NCBI GenBank assembly: GCA_027490345.1
Contig: JAIXYF010000441.1
Location: 1-5,352, forward strand
DNA from: Novosphingobium sp.
GTDB lineage: Bacteria; Pseudomonadota; Alphaproteobacteria; Sphingomonadales; Sphingomonadaceae
Length of the DNA: 5,352 bases
Direction: 5' to 3'
The translations under genes were made by a program, and so were the position numbers. The notes beneath the pieces are model-generated. The model had not been told where the DNA came from, ran no database searches, and saw only the letters and a program-made list of their open reading frames with translations. This document shows positions 1 through 5,352 of this stretch, in pieces. Within the stretch, counting starts at the first letter, position 1. Each line of letters starts with the position of its first letter.

Positions 1-1338
1 ACCGCGCTGCTGCGCGTGGCGCTGCGCGGCGATGGCGATCTGCTCAGCCTGCTGCCAGCCAGCGCATACCGCTGCGATGTCGGGCCGCTGGGCTATTCGC
101 GGCGCTCGATCCTGATCGTGAACCAGCCCGATCAGGTGCGGCGGGTGCTGTCCGATCCTGAAGGCATCTTTCCCAAAAGCGACCTGATGGTGGACGCGCT
201 CGCCCCGCTGATCGGCGATTCGATCTTCGTGTCATCGGGTGAGACGTGGCAGCGCCAGCGGCGGATGATCGATCCCGCCTTCACGATGATGCGCGTGAAC
301 CGCGCCTTCCCGGCGATGCAGGACGGCGCCGAGGCCTGCGAGGAAACGCTCGAGCGCCGCGCAGCGGACGGGGCAGCGTTCTCGCTCGATCTGACGATGA
401 GCCATCTCACCGCAGACATCATCTGCCGCACCGTGTTCAGCACCGGGCTGGAGACAGGCGCGGCGCACGATGTGTTCGATGCTTTCACCGTGTTCGAACA
501 CAGCGTGGCGCAGGTGGAAATCCGGCGGCTGATCATGGATCCGGCGTGGACGGCGGTTCCGCAAAAAGATTTCGTGCTGGAGGCCTGCACCCGCATCCGG
601 GGCCATCTGGGCGATCTGCTCGATACGCACCTAGGGCCGAATGGCGAGCACTTCGATGATATCGCGGCGGCCGTGATCGCTGCGCGCGATGATTTTTCCC
701 GCACCGCGTTCACGCGTGAGGAACTGATCGACCAGCTTGGCGTGCTGTTTCTGGCGGGGCACGAGACGAGCGCAAGCGCGCTGACCTGGGCGTTCTACCT
801 CCTGGCCATGCAGCCCGAACTGGTGGCGCGGGTGCGGCGCGAGATTCGTGACGTTGCGGGCGAGGACGGGCCCATCGGGTTTGAGGAGACCAAGCACCTC
901 CCCACGATCCGCAACCTGTTTCGCGAGACGCTGCGGCTCTATCCGCCGATTACGTTCCTGCCGCGCGTGGCGACCGAGGCGACCACCATCGGCAAAAAGC
1001 AGGTCAAGCGCGGCGCGCTGGTGATGGTCGCGCCGTGGGTGCTGCACCGGCACAAGCGCTATTGGAAGAACCCGGATGTGTTCGACCCGGACCGCTTTCT
1101 CCCAGCGCGCGAAAACGAGCTGACGCCGGGGGCCTATATTCCCTTCGGGCAAGGTCCGCGCGTGTGCGCCGGGGCGGCCTTTGCGCTGACCGAGGCGGTG
1201 CTGCTGATCGCACGGTTGTTCCGCCGGTTCGATTTCCACCTCGAGGATGCAGGCGCGGTCCGCCCGGCGGCGCGGCTTACGACGCGGCCCGCCAAGCAGA
1301 TCATGGTGCGGGTGACGCCAGCGGGCAGAGGTGCGTGA
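1..1338 (+). CDS. Cytochrome P450 monooxygenase, 5'-partial
   Basis: This is a heme-thiolate monooxygenase that would insert one oxygen atom from O2 into an organic substrate, using electrons from a ferredoxin or other redox partner not seen here. Residues are counted from the GTG at 16. The helix C WxxxR (W78, R82) is present, followed by the I-helix oxygen-activation motif AGHET (247-251) and the K-helix ExxR (E304, R307). The PERF-like FDPDRF spans 356-361. The heme loop FGQGPRVCAG spans 377-386, with C384 as the proximal ligand. The core is complete. The frame stays open to base 1, and the visible part lacks the usual first few tens of residues, so the GTG at 16 is probably internal and the true start lies upstream. 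The TGA is 4 nt before the ATP-grasp start, which implies one transcript. The long, unspecialised CYP-type core resembles P450s common in sphingomonads, but substrate and CYP family cannot be assigned. P450 identity is certain. Confidence 0.96.
   Translation, partial: TALLRVALRGDGDLLSLLPASAYRCDVGPLGYSRRSILIVNQPDQVRRVLSDPEGIFPKSDLMVDALAPLIGDSIFVSSGETWQRQRRMIDPAFTMMRVNRAFPAMQDGAEACEETLERRAADGAAFSLDLTMSHLTADIICRTVFSTGLETGAAHDVFDAFTVFEHSVAQVEIRRLIMDPAWTAVPQKDFVLEACTRIRGHLGDLLDTHLGPNGEHFDDIAAAVIAARDDFSRTAFTREELIDQLGVLFLAGHETSASALTWAFYLLAMQPELVARVRREIRDVAGEDGPIGFEETKHLPTIRNLFRETLRLYPPITFLPRVATEATTIGKKQVKRGALVMVAPWVLHRHKRYWKNPDVFDPDRFLPARENELTPGAYIPFGQGPRVCAGAAFALTEAVLLIARLFRRFDFHLEDAGAVRPAARLTTRPAKQIMVRVTPAGRGA
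1327..1331 (+). promoter_or_regulatory. Ribosome binding site of the ATP-grasp gene
   Basis: AGAGG lies inside the end of the P450 gene, 11 nt before the ATG at 1343. The spacing is slightly long but usable. The site overlaps the alternative in-frame GTG at 1331, which argues for ATG 1343 as the start. It suggests translational coupling to the P450. Confidence 0.5.
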
Positions 1339-1342
1339 CGTC

Positions 1343-2473
1343 ATGACGACAGTTCTGCTGACCCTGGGACGGCTGCCCAAGGCGCTCGATCTGGCGCGCG
1401 GGTTTGCAAAAGCGGGGTGCCGCGTGCTGGTGGCCGAGCCTTATGGCTGGACGCTGGCCGGGGCATCGCGGCACGTGGCGCGGGAATTCAAGGTGCCGCC
1501 GCCCAGCGCTGGCAAGGCGGCCTATCTGGCCGCGCTGGCCGCAATCGTGCAGCGCGAGGCGGTCGATCTCGTCGTGCCGGTTTCGGAAGAGACGATGCAT
1601 GTGGCGCATCTGGCCGGAATGCTGCCGCCGGGCGTGCGCCTGTTCACGATGCCGCCCGATGCGGTGATCGCGCTGCACGACAAGGCGGGCTTCGTGAAAA
1701 CGGCGCAAGCGATGGGGCTGGCCGTGCCGCAAAGCGCGCCGCTCGGCTCGGCAGAAGCCGCAGCGCTGGCGCAGGCCGGGCCAGTGGTGGTGAAGCCGGT
1801 GTTCTCGTGCTCGGGCAACGGCGTGCGCATTTTGCCCGCAGGCGAACCCCTGCCCCTGCCCGATCCGGCGCAGCCTGCGGTGGTGCAGCGCTTCGTTACG
1901 GGACGCGAGCACAGCACCTGCACGGTGGCCCATGAGGGGCGCGTGGTGGCCACGGCAGTCTACCGGGGGGCGGTGATGTCCGGCTCGGTCGCCGTGGCGT
2001 TCGAACGAACCGACGTTCCCGCGATTGACGCGTGGGTAGCGCGGTTCGTGGCCGAGACCGGGTGGAGCGGGTTCATTTCCTTCGATTTCATCGTCGATTC
2101 AGACGGCGTGCCCCATGCCATCGAATGCAATCCGCGCGCCACCAGCGGACTGCATTTCTGGGAGAGCGAGGACATCGCGCGCGCCGTGCTGGAACCCGGC
2201 TGGGCCGGGCCGGTGCGCGCGGCGCCGCACGCCCGGCTGCAACAGTTCTATGCCTGCCTCACCGAAACGCAGGCGGCGATGCTGCGAGGCAAGGGCTTTG
2301 TGGCCAGCCTCAAAAGCCTCGTTACCACACGCGACGTCAGCTGGGATGCCCGCGATCCGTGGCCCTTCCTCAGCATGATCGGCACTTCGTGGCCGATCAT
2401 CTGGCAATCCATCACCAAAGGCGCGCGCTTTGGCGAAGTAGCGACCGCAGACGTGGGCTGGTACGAAGGCTGA
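1343..2473 (+). CDS. ATP-grasp domain protein (carboxylate ligase-like)
   Basis: This 376-residue protein has the ATP-grasp fold, whose members activate a carboxylate as acyl-phosphate with ATP and join it to an amine, thiol or similar nucleophile. The N-terminal part (about 1-110) looks like a Rossmann-like pre-ATP-grasp domain, starting TVLLTLGR, with VDLVVPVSEET at 74-84. The ATP-grasp core follows. K151 sits in VVVKP, the glycine-rich loop SCSGNGV is at 155-161, QRFVTGREHS covers 182-191, and the metal/ATP site contains D248 and ECNPR at 261-265 (E261 and N263 are likely Mg ligands). The C-terminal tail of about 100 residues matches nothing I recognise. I chose ATG 1343 over GTG 1331 because the GTG overlaps both the P450 end and the only ribosome site. 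Direct linkage to the P450 suggests a shared biosynthetic or tailoring pathway. Substrates are unknown, and a non-ligase role cannot be excluded. Confidence 0.9.
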   Translation: MTTVLLTLGRLPKALDLARGFAKAGCRVLVAEPYGWTLAGASRHVAREFKVPPPSAGKAAYLAALAAIVQREAVDLVVPVSEETMHVAHLAGMLPPGVRLFTMPPDAVIALHDKAGFVKTAQAMGLAVPQSAPLGSAEAAALAQAGPVVVKPVFSCSGNGVRILPAGEPLPLPDPAQPAVVQRFVTGREHSTCTVAHEGRVVATAVYRGAVMSGSVAVAFERTDVPAIDAWVARFVAETGWSGFISFDFIVDSDGVPHAIECNPRATSGLHFWESEDIARAVLEPGWAGPVRAAPHARLQQFYACLTETQAAMLRGKGFVASLKSLVTTRDVSWDARDPWPFLSMIGTSWPIIWQSITKGARFGEVATADVGWYEG

Positions 2474-2492
2474 AGACCATCAGCGGGACGGC

Positions 2493-2525
2493 CCACGAAG
2501 GCTTTGCCAGTGTAACCTTTCGTGG
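2493..2525 (+). repeat. Imperfect inverted repeat overlapping the -35 box
   Basis: CCACGAAGG (2493-2501) can pair with CCTTTCGTGG (2516-2525). This gives nine base pairs with T2518 bulged and a 14-nt loop. The right arm covers the last two bases of the GTAACC element. No T-run follows, so it is a poor intrinsic terminator. It starts 20 nt after the ATP-grasp stop. It could be a 3'-end structure of the upstream mRNA, an operator, or chance. Confidence 0.45.
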
Positions 2526-2537
2526 CGGCGGACCGAA
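2512..2537 (+). promoter_or_regulatory. Predicted SigF-type ECF sigma factor promoter
   Basis: GTAACC (2512-2517) and CGAA (2534-2537) are separated by exactly 16 bases. This reproduces the pattern GTAACC-N16-CGAA that I recall for the ECF sigma factor SigF of Caulobacter crescentus. Transcription would start near 2544-2547 and give a leader of about 30 nt before the ATG at 2575. All ten fixed positions match, and the site is in the only intergenic gap before the cytochrome b/molybdoenzyme operon. I recall a sulfite oxidase-like gene in the Caulobacter SigF regulon, and MsrP/YedY control by SigF-NrsF in Azospira, both of which agree with this placement. The SigF homologue itself is not in the window. 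Confidence 0.7.
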
Positions 2538-2561
2538 CCGGTATCATAGCAGCGTTTGGGC

Positions 2562-2566
2562 GGGAG
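2562..2566 (+). promoter_or_regulatory. Ribosome binding site of the cytochrome b gene
   Basis: GGGAG lies 8 nt upstream of the ATG at 2575. It fixes that ATG as the start, although the reading frame stays open far upstream into the ATP-grasp gene. An ATG at 2570 is in another frame and too close to the site. Confidence 0.7.
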
Positions 2567-2574
2567 CAGATGGA

Positions 2575-3420
2575 ATGGCAGGGCAGATTGCAAAGCGCGG
2601 TGAGGCGGCGGCGGGCGCCGCGCCGCTGATCTACCGCACGAAGCTGCCGGTGCGCATCTGGCACTGGATCAACGCGCTGGCCATCTTCGTGATGCTGATG
2701 AGCGGCATGATGATCTTCAATGCGCATCCCATGCTCTATTGGGGAGAATATGGCGCGAACTTCGATGTGCCGTGGCTGGTGATCGGCCACAGGGGCACGA
2801 GCGGATATCTGGCCGTGCTGGGCTACGAGATCCCAACGACGGGCGTGCTGGGCTATGCGCAAGGCACCGCCAACGCGTTTCCGCCGCTGGTCACGATCCC
2901 CTCGTCCTATAGCCTGGCGGGCGCGCGGCAATGGCATTTCCTGTTTGCCTGGGTGCTGCTGGTGAGCGGCACCTTCTTCCTGCTCTATGCACTGTTTTCC
3001 GGACACTTGCGCCGCGATCTTGCGTTAAAGCGTGAAGAACGCAGCCTCGCCCATCTGTGGCACGACATCAAGGATCATGCGCGCCTGCGCTTTCCCACCG
3101 GAGAGGCCGCGCGGGCCTATAATCCGCTGCAGAAGATCGCCTATCTGGCCGTGCTGTTCGTGCTGATCCCGGTGGTGATCCTCACTGGCTGCACGATGTC
3201 TCCCACCTTGAATGCGGCGTTTCCCTGGTTGGTGGACATGTTTGGCGGACGGGCTTCGGCGCGCTCGATCCACTTCCTGTGCGCCCTGGGCTTTGCGCTG
3301 TTCATCGTGGTGCACTTGCTGGCGGTGGTGCTGGCGGGGCCGGTCAACGAACTGCGCTCGATCATCACGGGCTGGTATCGGCTGCCACAAGCGCGAATGG
3401 TGAAGGAAAGCGTACAATGA
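2575..3420 (+). CDS. Cytochrome b561-type membrane protein, di-heme b subunit
   Basis: This 281-residue inner-membrane protein resembles the cytochrome b subunits of thiosulfate reductases, Ni-hydrogenases and formate dehydrogenase. It would pass electrons between the quinone pool and a periplasmic partner. Four membrane helices are visible, at about 31-49, 118-141, 186-205 and 232-254. Candidate heme ligands are H30 (VRIWHW), H121 (RQWHF), H233 (SIHF) and H247 (VVHLL). H233 and H247 are 14 residues apart in helix 4, as in the FdnI-type gamma subunit, so two b hemes are likely, pairing H30/H247 and H121/H233. Basic residues in the N-terminus, the 142-185 loop (RRDLALKREER) and the C-terminus put those parts in the cytoplasm. 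The 50-117 loop is then periplasmic. The gene is preceded by a SigF-like promoter, and its stop overlaps the molybdoenzyme start (ATGA), so the two products probably form one complex. It is not MsrQ/YedZ by sequence appearance. The family call is firm; the electron direction is inferred. Confidence 0.92.
   Translation: MAGQIAKRGEAAAGAAPLIYRTKLPVRIWHWINALAIFVMLMSGMMIFNAHPMLYWGEYGANFDVPWLVIGHRGTSGYLAVLGYEIPTTGVLGYAQGTANAFPPLVTIPSSYSLAGARQWHFLFAWVLLVSGTFFLLYALFSGHLRRDLALKREERSLAHLWHDIKDHARLRFPTGEAARAYNPLQKIAYLAVLFVLIPVVILTGCTMSPTLNAAFPWLVDMFGGRASARSIHFLCALGFALFIVVHLLAVVLAGPVNELRSIITGWYRLPQARMVKESVQ
3403..3407 (+). promoter_or_regulatory. Ribosome binding site of the molybdoenzyme gene
   Basis: AAGGA lies within the end of the cytochrome b gene, 9 nt before the ATG at 3417. 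It supports the ATGA-overlap start over the later in-frame ATG at 3435, which has no purine-rich site in front of it. Confidence 0.65.
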
Positions 3421-4193
3421 GCGACGACATCATCATGGCGACCCCTTCGCTGCTCACGCGGCGCCATGCCCTGATCGGCGGCGCAGGCCTGCTGCTGGCG
3501 GGGTGCGACCGGATCAATGCTTCGCCCGCAGTGCAATCGGTGCTGAGCCTTGGGGAGAAGGCCACGCACGGCGCGCAGCGTCTCGTAACGGATCGCAATG
3601 CGCTGGCAAAGGAGTTCAGCCGGGCCGAAATGTCACCCGTGTTCCGCGAAAACGGCAATCGCAATCCCGGCACGGCGGACTACAATGCTCTGGCTGCGAA
3701 CGGGTTCGCCGATTGGGCGCTCACCGTGGATGGCATGGTGGCCCATCCGCTGCGCATCAGTCTGGCGCAAATGCTGGCAGCGCCCCGGCGCACGCAGATC
3801 ACGCGGCACGACTGCGTGGAGGGCTGGAGCGCGATCGGCGAATGGTCGGGCGTGCCGCTGGGCCTGATCCTGCGGCGCGCGGGGCTTTCATCCAACGCGA
3901 AGTTCGTGGTGTTCCACTGCGCCGACAGCACCGGCGGCATTCCCTATTACGAGAGCATCGATCTGATCGACGCGTTCCACCCGCAGACGATCCTGGCCAC
4001 GCACATGAACGGCGCGCCGCTGACCGTGGGCCACGGCGCGCCGCTGCGCCTGAGGGCCGAGCGGCAACTGGGCTACAAGCAGGCGAAGTATGTGATGCGG
4101 GTGGAGGCGGTTGCTTCGCTCAGCGGCATACACGGCGGCAAGGGCGGCTATTGGGAAGATCACAAGGGTTATCAGTGGTTTGCCGGGATCTGA
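3417..4193 (+). CDS. Exported molybdopterin oxidoreductase, sulfite oxidase/MsrP fold
   Basis: This 258-residue protein has the oxidoreductase molybdopterin-binding domain shared by sulfite oxidase and MsrP (YedY). The cofactor would be molybdopterin-Mo. The key motif is TRHDCVEGWS (129-138), where C133 is the expected Mo ligand. The downstream blocks HCADSTGG (167-174) and YYESIDL (177-183), and VGHGAPLRLRAERQLGYKQA (204-223), are typical of the family. The N-terminus carries a twin-arginine motif (R15, R16 in TRRHAL), a hydrophobic stretch (about 18-28) and a lipobox LAGC at 27-30. The protein is therefore probably a Tat-exported lipoprotein anchored at C30, with Asp31 at +2. No dimerisation or heme domain is present, so electrons must come from a partner, most likely the overlapping cytochrome b. 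Possible roles are repair of methionine sulfoxide in the envelope or reduction or oxidation of another small sulfur or nitrogen compound. MsrP activity is not proven and no symbol is assigned. The gene ends 3 nt from a convergent gene. Confidence 0.92.
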   Translation: MSDDIIMATPSLLTRRHALIGGAGLLLAGCDRINASPAVQSVLSLGEKATHGAQRLVTDRNALAKEFSRAEMSPVFRENGNRNPGTADYNALAANGFADWALTVDGMVAHPLRISLAQMLAAPRRTQITRHDCVEGWSAIGEWSGVPLGLILRRAGLSSNAKFVVFHCADSTGGIPYYESIDLIDAFHPQTILATHMNGAPLTVGHGAPLRLRAERQLGYKQAKYVMRVEAVASLSGIHGGKGGYWEDHKGYQWFAGI

Positions 4194-4196
4194 GCG

Positions 4197-5228
4197 CTAA
4201 ACCCTGACCACGCCCATTGCGATCAGGCTCTTCGCGCAATCGACGATGGAGTCCTCGGCCGGGCGGGTCTTCCAGCCGAGACGTTCGAGCGCGTGGGCAG
4301 AGCTGGCATCGCGCACATTGCCAAGTTCGCCCAGCACCTGCCGGATCAGCGGATTGAACGTGGCGGCCATGCGGACGATCCAGTCCGGCAGGCGGCGCGT
4401 CGTTACGTTGCGGGCTTCCAGCGGCATCTTCTGGCGAAGGATCGCAGCGATTTCGGCCATCTTCAGGAACGGGCCGGAGGCAATGAAGCGTTCCCCATCG
4501 AGGCCCGGCTCGGTGAGCGCGCGCACATGGAGATCGGCCAGATCACGCACATCGACAATCCCGAAGCCGAGATCGGGACAGCCGGGCAGCGCGCCGGAAA
4601 GGAGCTGGCTCACCATTTCGATCGAGGCGGAGAAATCCTTGCTCCACACCGGGCCCAGCACGGCGGAAGGGTTGATCGAAAGGAATTCCATGCCCCCGTC
4701 CGGTCCCTTGGCGCCTTCCTTGGCCATCCAGTCGCGCGCGGCGCGCTCGGCAATGGTCTTGGATTTGACATAGGCATAGGCATCGCGGCTGCGGATATTG
4801 GTCCAGTCCGCTTCGGTGAAATGATGGTGCCCCTTGCCGTGCCCATAGGCAATCGCGGCGACGGACGAGGTCTGGACGAAGCGCCGCACGCCTGCGTCCC
4901 TCGCGATGCGCAGCGTGCGCACGGTGCCTTCGCGCGCGGGAATGATCAGATCATCGGGGTTGCGCGGCGGTTTGCTGCTGAACGGCGAGGCGACGTGGAG
5001 GACATAGCTGCAGCCCGCCATCGCTTCGGCCCAGCCCGCGTCCGCCGTGAGATCGGCCGCGAAAAAGCGCAGCGTTTGCGCGCTTCCACCGAGCAGCGCG
5101 CGCAGTTCGGCTTCGCGCTTGAGGCTGCGCACGGTGGTGTGAACCGTCCAGCCTTCGGCCAGAAGCTGCTTGATGATGAACCCGGCGATATAGCCGCTAC
5201 CGCCGGAAACAAGGACTGTGCTGGTCAT
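4197..5228 (-). CDS. Extended SDR, dihydroflavonol-4-reductase/aldehyde reductase type
   Basis: This 343-residue cytoplasmic NAD(P)-dependent reductase belongs to the extended short-chain dehydrogenase family and is likely to reduce an aldehyde or ketone to an alcohol. The N-terminal dinucleotide fold has VSGGSGYIAG (7-16). In it the usual third glycine is Ala15 followed by Gly16, a variant I have seen in this subfamily. R34 after beta-2 (TTVRS) suggests NADPH preference, and D59 sits in AADL. The catalytic set is S121/S122 (QTSS) with Y153 and K157 in YVKSK. The motif INPSAVLGP (185-193) and the C-terminal substrate region with LGW (317-319) are family-typical. The length is normal for the family. 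The ATG is supported by AAAGGG 7 nt upstream, which overlaps the stop of a preceding minus-strand gene, so they are probably one operon. Its link to the P450/ATP-grasp pathway is only by proximity. The physiological substrate is unknown. Confidence 0.93.
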   Translation of the reverse strand: MTSTVLVSGGSGYIAGFIIKQLLAEGWTVHTTVRSLKREAELRALLGGSAQTLRFFAADLTADAGWAEAMAGCSYVLHVASPFSSKPPRNPDDLIIPAREGTVRTLRIARDAGVRRFVQTSSVAAIAYGHGKGHHHFTEADWTNIRSRDAYAYVKSKTIAERAARDWMAKEGAKGPDGGMEFLSINPSAVLGPVWSKDFSASIEMVSQLLSGALPGCPDLGFGIVDVRDLADLHVRALTEPGLDGERFIASGPFLKMAEIAAILRQKMPLEARNVTTRRLPDWIVRMAATFNPLIRQVLGELGNVRDASSAHALERLGWKTRPAEDSIVDCAKSLIAMGVVRV

Positions 5229-5235
5229 GGCCGGA

Positions 5236-5241
5236 CCCTTT
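5236..5241 (-). promoter_or_regulatory. Ribosome binding site of the SDR reductase gene
   Basis: On the minus strand AAAGGG lies 7 nt before the ATG at 5228. It shares base 5241 with the TGA of the upstream gene, which points to translational coupling and supports the chosen start. Confidence 0.65.
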
Positions 5242-5352
5242 CAGAAGCGCAGCATGATGGAGCGGGCGAGCGCAGGCGAGAGCGAATAGACCGCGCGCAG
5301 CACCTTGCCCATGCCGACATTGGCCTCGTCCTGCCCGCTTTCCATGGCGGCG
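5241..5352 (-). CDS. C-terminal fragment of an unidentified protein
   Basis: An open frame enters from the right edge and ends with TGA at 5241-5243, giving 36 residues. The tail ends in GKVLRAVYSLSPALARSIML followed by RF. It lies 12 nt upstream of the SDR reductase on the same strand, with the reductase ribosome site starting at its stop codon, so it is very likely a real gene in the same operon. The amphipathic, basic tail recalls the ends of some short-chain dehydrogenases, but this is too little sequence to assign a family. An in-frame ATG occurs at 5345, but the main part of the gene lies outside the window. Confidence 0.6.
   Translation of the reverse strand, partial: AAMESGQDEANVGMGKVLRAVYSLSPALARSIMLRF

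Noticed and set aside
1331..1342. GTG at 1331 as the ATP-grasp start
   Set aside because: It overlaps the P450 end and the only ribosome site. ATG 1343 directly precedes the conserved TVLLTLGR strand.
631..1933. Long minus-strand open frames across the P450 and ATP-grasp genes
   Set aside because: They are typical high-GC antisense shadows: rich in Arg, His and Ala, with no recognisable motif, and fully overlapping strongly supported genes.
2537..2542. ACCGGT palindrome next to the -10 element as an operator
   Set aside because: A six-base palindrome is expected often by chance in this base composition, and it has no longer flanking symmetry.
2542..2547. TATCAT as a sigma-70 -10 box for the cytochrome b operon
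   Set aside because: It has no acceptable -35 element 16-18 bp upstream. TTGCCA at 2504-2509 is about 32 bp away, too far. The ECF-type match explains the gap better.
2032..2574. N-terminal extension of the cytochrome b frame back into the ATP-grasp gene
   Set aside because: The extension translates to arginine-rich, low-complexity sequence that shadows the ATP-grasp frame. ATG 2575 has a good ribosome site and gives a normal family length.
3417..4193. Firm naming of the molybdoenzyme as msrP
   Set aside because: The Mo-ligand motif is shared by several sulfite oxidase-fold groups. The lipobox and the b561 partner differ from the classic MsrPQ system, so no symbol was given.
4216..4240. Inverted repeat ATTGCG/CGCAAT as a terminator between the convergent genes
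   Set aside because: It is a six-base stem with a 13-nt loop, inside the reductase coding region and without a T-run, so it is likely chance.

Overview
The window is GC-rich, densely coded bacterial DNA. Codon use, protein sequences and gene neighbourhood suggest an alphaproteobacterium, probably of the sphingomonad type (Novosphingobium/Sphingobium-like). That placement is an impression from the proteins and no database was searched. I see no RNA gene, mobile element, CRISPR array or phage gene.

The layout is two plus-strand transcription units meeting one minus-strand unit. Positions 1-2473 hold a cytochrome P450 (5' end outside the window) followed after 4 nt by an ATP-grasp ligase-like gene. 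The two are probably co-transcribed and may serve one small-molecule pathway whose substrate cannot be read from the sequence. Positions 2474-2574 form the only real intergenic gap on the plus strand. It holds an exact match to the Caulobacter SigF-type ECF promoter pattern GTAACC-N16-CGAA, with an imperfect hairpin overlapping the -35 element.

Positions 2575-4193 are a two-gene operon with an ATGA stop/start overlap. The first gene encodes a four-helix di-heme cytochrome b561-type membrane protein. The second encodes an exported sulfite oxidase/MsrP-fold molybdopterin oxidoreductase with a combined Tat motif and lipobox. Together they look like a quinol-linked envelope redox module. The SigF-like promoter suggests induction by oxidative, chlorine or metal stress, because SigF/NrsF systems elsewhere control MsrP (YedY)-like enzymes. 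This is the most interesting part of the window.

Positions 4197-5228 (minus strand) encode an extended SDR of the dihydroflavonol-4-reductase/aldehyde reductase type. It ends 3 bp from the stop of the molybdoenzyme gene. It is preceded by the last 36 codons of another minus-strand gene that runs off the right edge and is probably in the same operon.
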